DNA from: Camellia lanceoleosa
Lineage: Eukaryota; Streptophyta; Magnoliopsida; Ericales; Theaceae
Reading direction: 5' to 3'
Assembly: GCA_025200525.1 (NCBI GenBank)
Contig: CM045761.1
Coordinates: forward strand, 201,925,701-201,989,700
DNA: 64,000 nucleotides
A model generated the notes under the pieces. That model did not search any database. It was given only the letters and a program-made list of their open reading frames with translations, and was not told where the DNA came from. Below, piece by piece: positions 31,656-45,400 of the stretch. Made by a program: the position numbers and the translations under genes. Positions within the stretch are counted from its first letter, which is position 1. Each line of letters starts with the position of its first letter.

Positions 31656-33759
31656 TGTCATACCCCCACCCAGCCCCTATGAGTTTGGGCATAACTTAAG
31701 CAGGAACAGACAGAGTAACCTGTATGGTATACATTGGGGGCCTGAACGGAAGCATTAAATTTAAAATGACATCTAGAAATATCCATTGAGCAACTATCAA
31801 CAAGCCAGGACCATCTTAACATAGAACATAACGTAGCATGCACACAACAAGGAAGTTACATCAACATTTACAAACCAGTCCAGGTTTTAGGCAAACAAAA
31901 CAATAAGTACATAACCCTGTCCAGCGATGTGGATACCAAAATTACATTTAGAGAAAACTGATCTAACATGCAAGGGTTTCCTCCAGTGCCTGGTAATCCT
32001 TAGGCTGACAAAATGCATGAAGTGTGCTAGATCGGCTCCTCAAGCTGGTTCCTACAGAATCAACAAAACTACAGAATGAGACAAGCTCAGTGAATAGTAG
32101 TGCGCAATAATAAAATCACAATGTACAGTAGTATGTGTATCCAAAACCAAATATCGAGATAACAGATTGGCCCATCGCCAGATAGCCTTAAGGCACGATA
32201 GCCTTTGGCCGTGTAGCCTTGCAAGACAATGTAGCCTTTATGCGGCACAATGTAGCCTTGCGGCACTACGTAGCCTTACAGCACAGATAGTCTTTCGACT
32301 CGTAGCCTTTATGCACGATAGTCTTTCGACTCGTAGCCTTTCTAAGACAATGATAGCCTTTCTAAGACAACAGATATACGGATGTGGTTATCACTTTTCA
32401 TTTCCGATCAATACATAATTTACAATTATGCTCATTAATGTATACATAAATGTATATGTAATGCACTATTACTCACAAATATTGCGGCGACGTTCTTTTC
32501 AAGTGTGCCCTCGCACACAATATACTAATAAATTAGCATCCTTCCCTTTAAATCCTTATCGGTCATTCCATATGTCACTACGCTTTTATGGATATGAATA
32601 TATCACCATCATAAACGCATCAGAACAACATTCTAATAACACTAAAGAATCAGGCACGAAAAACTGAACAAATCATATTTTCTGTCAAATACCCTCCGCC
32701 GAAGGTAGCTTTGTCCGCCGAGCGACAAAGTAGTCTTGCTAAAATCTCGATGGTCAATTTTACGCCGAGATATAATTCTCCGCCGAGGACAGGTAATTTT
32801 AAAAAGCTGAGAGGTGCATTTTCCTCGCCGAGCGGCTTCGACTTCGCCGAGCGGACGTCGACCCAGAATCAAGGCAGGCCGATTTTCAAGCCAAAATTCA
32901 TCATTCAAACTCAATTTCTATGAAATCAAGGGTCAAATTCATGCAATACTTCTACTTAACAACACCACAACATGATTTAAAGCTTAATCACACCAAGCTA
33001 GGCCAAATTAGAGGCTTTAACAAGTCAATATTTCCACAAATCCCATCCAATGTCCCAAGTATATTCAAGTTCTACAAATTTAACAACCACATCACATAAT
33101 ATTAGCATGAATGCATGGATTACTGAGACACAATCTAACATGGATGCCCAAGATGTCAAAATACCCAATTAATGAGAAACCCTACTTAGAGCAAATATAG
33201 AGCATCCATGAATCAAACACAAATATATAGATATATATATATATATATATCTCAACTCTTAAGTGGCTACACAAGAGAACTTGAATTACCTTCAATTAGA
33301 TCACACAAATCCAATAAGTTGATGAATCACAATTTCCCCCAATTCCTCACCCACGTTTCTCTCTTCTCTCCCTCTTAGAGTCCCACGTTTTTGATCTTAA
33401 GTTCCACAAGTCTTACTCTTAGATATATATAACAAGATATAAGAGCACAAAAGACGAAATTCAATCGTTTTATGGTGCCAAAATAAAAATTTCACAGAAA
33501 ATCCTCGTATAGTTTAAAAATCATGCAGATTCCAAATATCAAATCAATTTCTGCAAACTAAGTCTCTAAGATGCTCAATTTTCATTTTAACTAATTCCAG
33601 TGTAACAGATACATTCTAATTCAACAGATAGAAACTCATATTTCTAAGTTCCATGCTCTTTTACTATATTTTCACATAGATTTTCACAATAACATTCAAG
33701 GACACAGAACAGGAGATTATAAGGACAGCAGAATCAGATATGAGGGTCGGGGCATTACA
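31656..33759 (-). mobile_element. Solo LTR inside pol, unit 2 (copy of the unit 1 insertion)
   Basis: This 2104-bp insert has the same ends (TGTCATACCCC and GGGGCATTACA) and the same TGTCT duplications (31651-31655 and 33760-33764) as 9495-11585. Sharing an insertion point means it was inherited by duplication. It is nearly identical to unit 1 in its AT-rich parts. Differences cluster in the AGATAGCC repeat segment (32165-32380) and the GCTCGAGCGG segment (32690-32870). The AT microsatellite is a few bases longer here (about 33225-33252). Confidence 0.9.
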
Positions 33760-34440
33760 TGTCTAGCTCTGGTATGGGCTACCAGGAAGTTGCGGCACTA
33801 CTTGTTAGCTCACTCTGTAATGTTGGTTTCACGACTTGATCCCATCAAATATCTTTTCGAGAAACCAAATACTACGGTAGGCTAGCTCGTTGGTTGTCAT
33901 CTCGAATTTGATCTTACATATGTGACGCGCAAGTCAGTAAAGGGCAGAGCAGTAGCAGAGTTCCTTGCAGACCATCCGGTTGAGGGGGATGATGCAGTTG
34001 AGTACCTATTCTCAGATGAAGCAATTCGCATATCGACGAGGAAAGTTGGATAATGTACTTTGACGAGGCCAAATCAACATGGGTATGGGATAGGAGTGTT
34101 CTTGATAGCACCGACATTCCTCAGATCCTCTAGCCTTCAAACCCGCTTCAAAGTCTCAAATAACGGCGTAATACGGCGTGCATTGTCGGTATGGAAGCAT
34201 CGAATTAGGGCAAGACTACCGACGCCATCGGAGATTCGAATCTTGTTGTGTCTCAAGCTAAAGGAGACTGGAAAGTAAAAGAAGAAAATATGATGATGTA
34301 TCACCACACCTTGGATTTGCTGATTCCTCGGTTTGAAAAGTTAAGTTTTACTCACCTACTAAGAGAGAACAACAAGTTCGCAGACGCTTTAGCAACTCTA
34401 TCATCCATGATAGACATCCCACATGGAGTCCGAATGCGCC
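33760..34440 (+). pseudogene. pol: RNase H region, unit 2
   Basis: Counterpart of 11586-12262. VSQAKGDWKVKEENMMMYHH is open from 34248, followed by FADALATLSSM. The first catalytic segment (around 34055-34110) reads TTTGACGAGGCC, having lost bases relative to the YFDGASN codons of unit 1. Upstream of 34240 the frame is broken. Confidence 0.75.
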
Positions 34441-35720
34441 CACCATTATCGACTGTAAATTCGCGACCGCCATGAGTCGATTGTACCCATAGATGAAGTT
34501 CGGACGAACACCCCGGTATTACGACATCCGAACTTTTGGAAATGTAAACGCACTCCGCCAGGTAAATGCCAAAGACAAGAGGGCAATCGAAGAATGTCAC
34601 CCAGCCATCATCCGCGGGGTAAATCAGATAGAAGAGGTCATCCGGGAATGCATAAACTGTGTTGATGTCAAGAATCCAAGCGTCGATGGAAGCCATCCAC
34701 GGGGTGAATGTGGTGCACATATGAATGGGGTGATGTTGGCGCCAAGATCCTTAGACAAGGTTATTATTGGTCCACCATGGAGGATTGTATCGGTTTTGTT
34801 CGTAATGCCACAGTGTCGATTCATGCGAATCGCATGAACATCCCGCCACAAAGCCGTACCACATGACTTCGCCGTGGCCTTTTTTCACTGGGGAATTGAC
34901 GGATCGGAGCCGCCACCGAAGGGTCAAATGGGCATGAGTTCATCCTCGAGCGATAGATTACTTCACAAAGTGGGTTGAGGCCCAATCTTATGCAAAGGTT
35001 GAAAGCTTCACACGCGCAAAATTCATCGAAACAACATTATCTCGCCACGAGTCCCAAATGAAATAGTCTCTGACAATGGTTCCCACTTCAAGAAGGAGGT
35101 GATTGACTTGTTGGAGAAATACAACGTGGCTTTTCATAAGTCGGGTACTTATCGGCCGCAAACCAACGGAGCAGCTTGAGGCCGCCAACAAGAACATCAA
35201 GCGCATACTACGAAGATGGTGGAAACCTATCGGGATCGGCCGATAAGCCGCCATTTGCTCGGGGCTACAGGACTTCAATCAGACTTCTATCGGGCGACTC
35301 AGATTCATTAGTCTACGGATGGAGGCCGTTCTACCCATCGAGATTGAGGTTCCATCATTGAGAGTATTCCGAGTGCCGATAGCCAAGCAGTTAGCGTTAG
35401 AATAGATTTGAAGAACTCATGCTCTTGACGAAAGAAGATTGAAAGCACTGTACCACGCTCAGGTTATCAACGCAGAATCGCCTGGCTTTTAACAAGAAGG
35501 TTAAGTCCAGAACTTGAAAGAAGGAGATTTGGTACTAAAGACAACCGAAGCTCCCATCCACGCACCCAAGGGCAAGTTCGCACCCAATTGACCGGGTCCT
35601 TACATCATCAAGTCAATCTGTCAGTGGAGCTGTGGTTCGATGGATCTAGATGGCTTGGAGTTTTCCCAACCGATCAATATGGACAAGTTGAAGAAATACT
35701 ACCCTTGAGAGGTCAAGGCC
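34441..35720 (+). pseudogene. pol: Integrase, unit 2 (frameshifted in the catalytic core)
   Basis: The zinc-binding part is better kept than in unit 1: a 34493-34837 frame with ECINCVDVKNPSVDGSHPRG, then HMNGVMLA. The catalytic core is broken: the first Asp region reads GGGGAATTGACGGATCGG (34891-34908), the SDNGSHFKK block survives near 35070, and the Glu block has an extra base (GCAGCTTGAGGCC near 35171). The C-terminal EGDLVL and PRGK motifs are detectable. It is not functional as written. Confidence 0.78.
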
Positions 35721-37460
35721 GAAAACCCGAAAGGGCGACCTAGGCAAAACTCGAGCATAGAAAATTTGAAATTATAAAACCGAGCTCGAAGGTTGAAAAC
35801 CGCAGAAGGGCGGCCTTGGCAAAAGTTAGAGCGCAAAAGGAGAGCAAAAACACTCGAGCGAACCCGACCGAACTACGAAGACTTGATTCCCATCTTTGGG
35901 ATACGAGGCGCCTTCATCTTGAAGTTCACCACAATCTTTTCCCCGATCAACTTAGTCCATTTTGATCACCTACCATCTTTATTCATCAAAGATTCACTAC
36001 GATCTCCTGCAGACAGTTATTCAAACTAGGGGCAACTTTCCGCTGTAATGGAGTGTTGCGGCATCATCTGCAGACTAGGGGCAACTTTCCGCTGCCACAC
36101 TTTGCCAAGCACCTTTTCAAACTAGGGGCAACTTTCCGCTTGCTAGATTCGGGTTGTGTATCTCAAAGGATGATTTCAGCGTGTCCATCGATCCATATCG
36201 AAAATAGTTTTGAAAAATTTTCATAAAAGTTGACTTTGTTCAAATTAATCTTTTTCACAACTAAGACCATTTTTGGACCAAAAGCGAGAATTTTCAAGAC
36301 CACAACCTTCAATTTCATTGATTTCAAATGTAGTTCTTCCGCTTGCATACAATTGAAGTTGCTTTTTATTACATTCATAAAGAAAACTTGAAAGTACTAA
36401 TAAAGCAATAAATCTGGGGCATAGTCTAGTCAGGCGTCCCTGCGCCCCCTCCCAGAGCTAGTCAGAGCTTCAGATGCCAACTTAGGCCCAACTTGTATGA
36501 CCGAATTGGCGCGGAGTACGGAATGGGAAATAAAATATACAGTGAGTCAAGCCGATCAGACGGATCCCAGATATCGAACATGTCAGAGCTCATCGCCGAA
36601 AGATTAAGCTGTGGACGGCGCCATGCAATGCGATTCATCGACAAGTTGCGATCCATTCGAACCACCACTCTCATCGAGCATTAACTAGGCGTTGCCGAAA
36701 GAAGTAGCCGCGGTGAATAGGCAGTGGCGAGAGTCCACAACTTGCAACTTCTCCACAACCATATCCGGGGAAGGATGAAAAATGAGAGAATAAAGAATAG
36801 AGAGATGTACGACGAGAGAAAAGTAAGATAAGGGTTTTGCGAGAAAAGTCGAGCCCGAGGGTCGAGTGATGTAAGCAAATACAAATGAGCTTGGGTGGGA
36901 AACATTACCTATAGCAGTAGTGGACTTCGCAACTGGGTTGTCCCCTAAAGAGAAGGCATCCAGCCTATCAATTTTGGATACACTCCATTATCCGTATAGT
37001 CCATCCAAGTACATCGTGTTATATTTTTGCTTATCGAGTTGTTGTTTTTGCTTATTGAGTTGTAAGTTTTGTCGATTTGTCGCGCTTTTATGCTTTTGAG
37101 TTGTTACTTTTTATTACACAATTTTGTTAAGTCTTGTCTATTGAGTCGTTAACATTATTGTACTTTGTTTATCGAGTTGTAAACTCGCTAAGATTCTGTG
37201 GTTATTTCTTAGTGAGTCGCTTTTGTTTTGCTTTGTTGCGCTTGCCCTACCTAACCCTAGAAAATACATGAGGCGCATTTCCATTTAATTCCATTTTGTG
37301 CAAAATAATGCGATGCGATGCTGAGAATTTCAAATACAACATCTTTTCAAAAGCTGTTTCATTTCATCATGTCTTACAACAATAAGGGTACAAGTCTTAC
37401 AGAAAATAAAACTGCCTAACAATGTGCAAAGTGCTACAAACTACTAGCTAAAAAGTAGAA
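35721..37460 (+). other. Non-coding spacer, unit 2
   Basis: Equivalent of 13591-15316, with three CTAGGGGCAACTTTCCGCT motifs (36025, 36076 and 36122) and the CTTATCGAGTTGT repeats. The three GGGGCAACTTTCC motifs are better preserved than in unit 1. No gene is seen. Confidence 0.6.
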
Positions 37461-39656
37461 TAAAGCAGAAATAACATCGCGTCTCGAGCGAGAAGGGGGC
37501 CCTCTCATCCTTTTCTCATGGATAATCTCTACATCATCATCACCATCCGGATCGGAGCCGTCATCCTCCGGATCCCCTCAGCCTGCTCCGCCTCGGAACC
37601 AAGACCAGGCCTCCTCTCCAGAGATGCCTCGACACATGATCTCGCGATCTCCTCGTCATCCTCGACGATGGGTGCCTCAAGTCATGAGACGACCTCCTTC
37701 AAATTCCTCGATGAGACCCGGATGGCCCAGGGCCTCTAGTCCCTCAGACTGGTAGGTCTAGCACCTCGACCTCTCGAGAGGGCCCTGGTGGTTCGCCCGT
37801 GATGAAGCATATACGGAGGCATCTCAAGATGCAAAGTGCAATACATCGCTCAAGCATAAAAAGTGTAAATGCGTAATGTGAAAAGGGTGTGTGTCGATGT
37901 TCTACACACCTATCAATACAAAGAAGGTCTAAAGCTAAAGTAGCATCTAAACATGCTAGTACAGGAAAATGAAGAGTACCTCTACACCCACGATGCTCAT
38001 CTGCCTCCTCCGAAGGATCATGCCCTCGAATGTGGCTAGCATCCCGAAAGTACCGTCAGATATTCGACAGAGGTCGCAAATACAAATGCAAAACTATCAA
38101 GAATCGGAATCAATGTTCAAATATCCGATCGATAAATCAAAGTGAAAACATACCGGGCGTAGTCAGGTCTCTAACATATCTGTGATCAGCAGAGGAGGCT
38201 CTAACGACCGTAAGGCGCCCCAAATCGCCATTAACTCGGCCGGCATGTCCGCCACCCCGATGATCAAGAGTCGAGGGATCGGAGGGATCGAGGATCGCCA
38301 CCTCTGGATGTGCCACTCGCTAGAAGAAGGATATTCGTAGTATGGGCGCGATCAAGATGGTGCGCCAAGAGACTCGCGTCGAGCCCGTGACTCGCCAAGG
38401 GGGCATCAAATATATGCGGCGGTAGGTGGCGAGTTCCCATCGAGATGATGCAACAAAGCATCATCGCTCGCATGTACCGCCGACCTCCTCGGGATAATCT
38501 ATCGCCTCCGCATGGTGTCCGGAGGCACAGCAGAGTGTCCCGAGAATCGCCCCATATTCGACAAAAAACGTTCTCAGAACCAAACCTCGCCGATCGTCCT
38601 CGAAAGCAGAATCAGACGACAACAACTCGACGCCCAGGTACAGAGTCTCGAGCTCGCCAAGATCGCCTAAGGCCGCCAGTGATCTGTGGATAACCAATGT
38701 ACAAATCAACAAATCGACATACAGAGCGGATCAAAGATAAAAATAAAAGGAACCGAGAGTTCAAGTAATACCTCTGCCGTCAACAAGATCAAAGTATCGC
38801 CGCAGAGAGGAGAGTCTCGAGGCCTCGCCAGATGCTCGCCTCAAACATCAATGAAAATGGAGTCATAGGAGGTCCCACCACCTCCATCTCCGAGCTAATG
38901 CGGGAAGTACACATACACCCACAAATGAGAAAAGCAATGCATTATGAGTACAAAGTGCTAAAGGCGTATCACGTAATGCAAAGTGCGCTGTGTGCAAGGA
39001 ACAAGTAATGAGGAGCAAATGTAAATCAAGAGGACGGAATGTACCTCCTGTGCTCTCCAAGAGTCAGCCGAGTAAGTCCCTCGTAGCAGAAATCACCATG
39101 TAGCAAAGAAGGGTAGCCAAAGCCACGCCCCAATCATACCGACCGACGTGATAGGTCTACCAGAGCGCCAAGAGATATAATCCCACCATGTTCCCTATCG
39201 AACAAAGTGGTGCCGAGGAGGTACATGAGGAAACCACGCATACCGCCCGCCTCAGAGTCTCAGTGCTCCATCTGTGGGTCGCGGAAATGGGAAGCAAACC
39301 AAGAGTATCGACTCTCCCAACCTCTCGCTACAAAGCGGTGTGTCCCCAATAAGCGCGTCCAGCACTCCCATCGCCCATATCCACGCTATAAGGAATGGAT
39401 GCACCGCCTATGTTCAGGCCGGATCATAGCAAAGTCCAATGGGGTCATGGTCATATCCCCAACGCAGAGAAATGGAAAGAATTGGTGGTATCCCACCATC
39501 TCTCGCTAAGGACAAGTAAAGTCCTACCGATCCGCAATGAGATAACCCTCTGCACGGCCCAAATCCCGCAAGGTCAATCAATCCCTGACAGCTCCTGAAG
39601 CTCAAGTACCACTCGCATGGAGCCATATCCTCAAGATCGGCGAGAATGAACTGCAT
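37461..39656 (-). pseudogene. Antisense PMD gene, unit 2
   Basis: Homologous to 15317-17560, with the same splice sites visible. Exon 3 is clearer here (38461-38712 minus; SLAALGDLGELETLYLGVEL with GAILGTL), and the acceptor before exon 2 has a proper AG. The first coding exon reads on from an ATG at 39656 into LADLEDMAPCEWYLSF, CQGLIDLAGFGP, supporting this frame as the true N-terminus or an exon boundary. The PMD core is broken by small deletions around 39440-39560. Comparing units 1 and 2 is needed to recover the reading frame; neither alone is complete. Confidence 0.7.
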
Positions 39657-39776
39657 TTAGAATGAATCGTAGATCAGCAAATGAAGTGAAAATGAGCTGT
39701 GCAAATGAAATGAAAATGAGTCAGGTGCAAATGAAATGAAAATGAAATGCTGTGCAAATGAAGTGAAAATGAGTCA

Positions 39777-40600
39777 GTGCAAATAAAGTGTTTTGGGATC
39801 GTGGTGTTCTACTCAACATCGCAATGTGTGTTCGCTTCAAATTGGGACTGTGTTCTACTCAATATCAAGGGAATGTGTTCGCTTCAAATTGGGGAGATGT
39901 GTGTTCTACTTCAAATTGGGATCTGTGGTGTTCTACTCAACATCAAGGGCATGTGTGTTCACTTCAAATCGTGTTCTACTCAACATTTGTGTGTTCTACT
40001 CAACATTGGGATCGGTGGTTCTACTCAACATCAAATTGGGACTGTGTTCTACTCAACATCAAGGATCGTGTGTTCTACTCAACATCAGTGGGGTGTGTGT
40101 TCGCTTCAAATTGGGACTGTGTGTTCTACTCAACATCAGTGGGCTGTGTGTTCGCTTCAAATTGGGACTGTGTGTTCTACTCAACATCAGTGGGCTGTGT
40201 GTTCGCTTCAAATTGGGACTGTGTGTTCTACTCAACATCAGTGGGCTGTGTGTTCGCTTCAAATTGGGACTGTGTGTTCTACTCAACATCAGTGGACTGT
40301 GTGTTCGCTTCAAATTGGGACTGTGTGTTCTACTCAACGTCAAGGTGTGTGTTCGCTTCAAATTGGGATGTGTGTTCTACTCAACATCGATTGTGTGTTC
40401 GCTTCAAATTGGGATCAGGCGTTCTACTCAACATCGATGGGCCGTGTGTTCGCTTCAATTGGGACTCGTGTTCTACTCAACGCCGATTAAATGTGTGTTC
40501 GCTTCAAATCTGTGTGTTCGTGCTTCAAGTTCGATTTGTGTGTTCTACTTTTAATCGATTAATGTGTGTTCGCTTCCAAACTGGGCGTGTGTCCAGAAAA
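39777..40600. repeat. 51-bp minisatellite, unit 2
   Basis: Same repeat as 17723-18400. The centre (about 40060-40370) matches the unit 1 consensus exactly. The first 280 bp and the last 200 bp are full of small deletions, for example CTGTGTGTTC shortened to CTGTGTTC. It is again located in the putative first intron of the antisense gene, after a shortened 26-bp repeat (39676-39776). Confidence 0.85.
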
Positions 40601-42425
40601 TCTGAGTTTTGGAGACTGCGTGTTCTACTCTTGGTCAGTATGTGCTGTGTGCTCATTTTCAACTTCGGGCTGTGTCTTCAGTGAATCAATGTTGGAGCTG
40701 TGTGTTCAATTTCTAACTAATGTGCACTGTGCGTTCACAATTATTCAATGTGCCAAGTGTTCATGAAATTCAAGTGGCTAAGTCACATGCTCAAAATACA
40801 AGTACTATGTCGTAAGCAAAACTGTGTGTCTAAGCATGGCAGAAGTACAGAATGCACGAAAGATGCGGTTAATAAAATTCCTGGTCATAGGAGAGGTGTC
40901 GCCCGCCTTAGTAAGAGAAGATCCCCGTGCTCGATCGTTAAAATCGGTGAAGTGTGAAAGTGGCTCATGCGTTCGTGAATCACGGAGCATATCGACGAAA
41001 GAAAGGGCGAACCCCCGGGGGGAATACCATAAAGTCAAAATCATCTACGGCAACGGGAAAACCTGCGTCGTGAGGGAAATGACCGCCATTGCGAGAAATC
41101 AAAAAAAGGAGCAAAATGAGCAAATGGGCCAAAATCGGAAAAAGTCAACAAAAGTCAACTCTCGAAATGAAAAGTCAACAAAAGTCAACCCCGAAAATTT
41201 TCCAAATATTGAAACAAAATTACCTCAAGTGGTGAAAAGAAGAGAAGCCCCAAAGTCGAAATTTAGTCGCCTAAAGTGCTTAATCAAAGACTTCGAAAAA
41301 CAACTTGTGGAGGCCGAGGGACGCCAGATAAAATGCAGATCTGAGAGAAAAATGGTCTGGGAGCAAGAGGAAGAAGTTTTGCAACTTTGGGTGTGATTTC
41401 GGTGGAATGGAGGTGTGTATATATAGAAACATGAAAATGACCATTTTGCCCTCTTGGACAAGGGTTACGGCCACCTAACCCGGCCGGCCGGCCATCTCCT
41501 TTTTCCCCCCTGGCCGATGGCCTCTCCTAGGGCAATGGGCTGGCCGACCATCTTCCCCCCTCCCTCCCCTACCTCTCGCAAATTTTGAGGAAAATTGAGC
41601 TCCGGGACCAAAAAGTTGAAGAAAAGTACACTTTCGGGCGCGAATTGCTCAATAAACTTTAATCGCAATTATTGACATATGTCTCGTCCTTATTCATCAA
41701 AATCAGAGTGTATCCTTTTTAAACATGTTGTGACCTCTCCGAGGTGAATCGAGGTCATGATCGAGTTGCCGCCGAAATGCGCTTTCCTGGCCATTTCATG
41801 TCAAATGGGCATCCCGATTTGTGCTCGCTTTTACGTTATTTGGCTCATAATTTGCATTCTCACGAATGATTTGCATTGTCATGCATGATTTCTCGATGTG
41901 CCATACTTCTATGCTTAAACATGCGCCGTCACAGATTACCTTTTCTCGCTATGTTGCATTCATTCATCGACACAGGTGTGTCGAACTCTTCGAGTCGAGG
42001 AATCACATTGAATATATGTTGTTGGCATATTGTTCTTGTTGCATTTCTCTATTTTGCGTGCACGATATTGTATGTACGGTTCATTTGAGGTCGGTGCGAC
42101 TGCATTTAATCGCTAGCAGTATCGATCTTCTCCGTGAGACGCGACGAGAATTGAATGATTCTCCGCATTCTAACTCGCATGAAATGTAGTTGTTTGCTTT
42201 TGCATTCTTGCTTATAATCGCTGCACCTATTTGTCAATACTTGCTTCATTATGGCTTGTTGCATTTGCATGATCACCGCCCGTGCCTATCATTCGCTTTT
42301 GCCCCATTTTGCCAATGGCACATATTTCTATTTATCTCAGATGTTTGTCTAAGTCTTCGCCTTGTCAAAATGGGTCGTTCTGGCTTTGACATTCACTCCG
42401 CCACTTCTTGACTTTCGAAGTTCAC
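40601..42425. other. Antisense promoter region and 3' end of internal region, unit 2
   Basis: The layout matches 18401-20320. The minus-strand donor is at 41223-41222 after CTTGAG, and the TATATATA box is at 41418-41425. A GGCCGGCCGGCC block near 41483 lies upstream of the antisense TATA. The polypurine tract AAAGAGGGCAAT follows at 42426. No sense gene is seen. Confidence 0.5.
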
Positions 42426-42436
42426 AAAGAGGGCAA

Positions 42437-45400
42437 TCAGAGACACCCCATTTTTGACCGACCTTGAGGCTCAGACGTCACCGGTTGAGCGCTCGGTGAT
42501 GTTGCATACTGCGCTTGTTCAGAAGTCCCAGAGTCACGGCCAAGGCTCGCCTCCCGACTCAACCATCTTCTACCTTGTCTCTTGCCATAACTGTGCTCGG
42601 TTTTTCTTTTTTCCCGAGGGAAGGGAGTGGTCTCAGAGACTATCTCTCGGTGGCCGTGAGCTATGTTTCGTGGGTCAGAGGCCATTTTGCCCATTTCGGA
42701 GTCCGGTTCCCTGCTGAGCCATCAAAGTCAAGGCTCTGGACCTCCCAACCATCTCCGACTTCTCCTGTTTTTATGAGACCTATTTTAATGTTCCGAGGAA
42801 CACCGGGCCTCGATGCCCAGCCTTAACACCACTTCTGTTCTATGACCCATTTTCGACCTCGAATCGCGTGATTTGGGCCCCGAGCATTCATTTCAGATCC
42901 GCTTTCTCCGGTTTTTGTGGAGACCTGCTTTAACATTTTGAGGAACCCTGGGCCTCGATTTCACTTCGTGGGTCAGATGCCACTTTCGTGCTTGTAACTG
43001 CTTTTGGGACCTAAATCGCCGGCTTTGGTCCCGAGCATTCATTTTGGCGCTTTTCTCTCGATTTTTGTGGACCTCTGCTTTGTCATTCCGAGGGACACTG
43101 GGTCGCAGATACCCACTTCGATGTTGAACACCACTTCCGCACTGCGGCCCATTTTCGGATCCCGATTTCGGCTTTTGGCCCCAACGCTCATTTCTCATTA
43201 GTTTTTGTTCAAACTTGGTGTACCTCTGCTTCAACATCGTGAAGATCACTGGGGAGAAGCCAGCAATTATCCCAGATAAGCAGCTTGCCTCCTGAGCTGC
43301 TTTTTCATTTCCGCCAATGTTGAACACATTGGGGGTATTTTCTTCCAACCAAAGTTACATATTTGTGATGAGGGAACATGGGAGGACCCTAAAAGCTACT
43401 GGTCGGCCAGCAATTGTGGGTTTCATTTTTGGGCCTCTCATTCAAGCTCTATGTTGTGGCTCCTGGTTCAGTGTTGCCAAATTCCGACCCTGGGGCCTTA
43501 TTCTACACACTTGGGAGGACACCTTGGCATGGTGGTCGGCCAAAGAAATGTTGACTTCTTTTTGGGGTGGCCACGGCCATGGTAGGTGGTCGTCGACAGT
43601 GGTGGGTGGCCACCTCCACCTCCCACAATTTACTCGGCCGCCTTCCTGCTTCCAAATTGTCCCCACTGTCCCAGTATTTTCCAACATATCCCGGCATCCG
43701 GATATTTCGAGGGAAAGATTGGGTGCTTTCCTCCCTTTACACCCCATTTCTTGCCTATTTGAAGGACCCTCCTCCTTCTTCAAGGTTGGAAAAATTGGTC
43801 TCAAGAACACTTCTCCAAATTCCTCCATTTTCATAGCTCAAAACCTCAAAAAGCTTCTAAGTCTCTAGGTCTTCTCTTCATCAACACCTAGCTTCACCAT
43901 CCCTACTACCATTCCAGCAGCTAGGAAGTGAATTTCAGAGGTTGAGAAGCTACAAATCAAAGCCAAGAATCAAAGAAAGACAAGTCTTCAAGGGTAAGTC
44001 TTCAAAACCAACTTTTAGGGCTTTTTCTTGACTCATTTCTATACTCCAATTGGTTGAGAATTGGGGCTCCGACCCCTACTGCTTTTGTGCTTGTTTTGAG
44101 TCCCTCTACAATTTTGTAGAAGGGCTCAACTTCATTTGAGGCTCCTATGATATACTTGTTTCAATACCTAGCTTTTATGCCATTATCTTGCATGCTAGTT
44201 TAGGCCTATTTCCTTTTGTTTTCAGGGTCCGACCCATACTGGTTTTAGTTCATTTTGAGCCCCACTACAACATTGTAGAAGGGCTCAACTTCATTTGGGC
44301 ATTGTATAGACCACCTGCTCCAAATACCATCAAGTGTGCGTGTTTTTGCATGCAATTTTTGCGCTGTTTGTGTTCGTTTTTGGGACTTCGACCCTACTGG
44401 TTTTGGTCCTATTTTGACTCCCTTTACATATTTCATGAAGAAAGTTTTGTCATTTGGTGTGTGCATTGCATGTCTCATGATATAGCCTATTTGGAAGCCT
44501 ACTGCATGGATTTTATAGCATGTTTGTATTCTGATTTTGAGGATGTCATCTTCTGCAATTGTGCTTATTTTTATCTCATCTTCAATATTGTAGAAGAAAG
44601 TTTGTCCATTTGGGGTTTTCATATATCACTTGCCTCAATACCCTCTTTTGGCCACTAATTTTGCATGCTATTGTTGATCTATCCCTACTTGCATTTTGGC
44701 CAAGATTGTTACTGAAAAATGCCATATTTGGGACTGCCTTGCTACTGTTCTTGCTGCCATGATCATATTTTGCATGTATAGCATGGCTATAGGCCATTTC
44801 GGGCTTAATTTCACATTTTCGGATGAATGCATGCTTCGAGTGTTATTTCAATTGTTTCGGGCTGTTTTCCTTTATTTAGGTGCTGAAATTCCATTTCCAA
44901 GCTTACATATCATTCCCTATGCCATTTGCATCATTTTTGTATTGCCTCGGTTTATGCGTGCCAGGCACGCCTTCGAGGCGCCTGCTTTTATCCGACGGCA
45001 AATTTATGTGAGTGTGGTTGAGGCCCTCTCATGTCGGCGAAGTCCAATTTGCATTTTCATGCTTCTACACCATTGTCTCGATTTGGCGTGTCCGCGCACG
45101 CTGCTTTGAGGCATTTTGTTTTTTACTCGACGGCCTCCTATGTGAGTGAGCCGAGGCTCTCCCATGTCGGTGTAAGCCCATCGTTGCATTCCAGATGCCA
45201 TTTCATCCCATTTCATCATCGCCGGTTTTGCGCGCCGGCACGCTGCTTTGAGGCACTTCGGTTTTATCCGATTTTCATCTTTCATCATTGCTTTGCTACC
45301 GCGGGCACGCTGCTGAGGCACTTCTGCTTTTATCCATTTTCATCTTTTCATCATCGCCTCGGTTTGCTACCAGGCACGCCGCTTTCGAGGCACTTCGGTT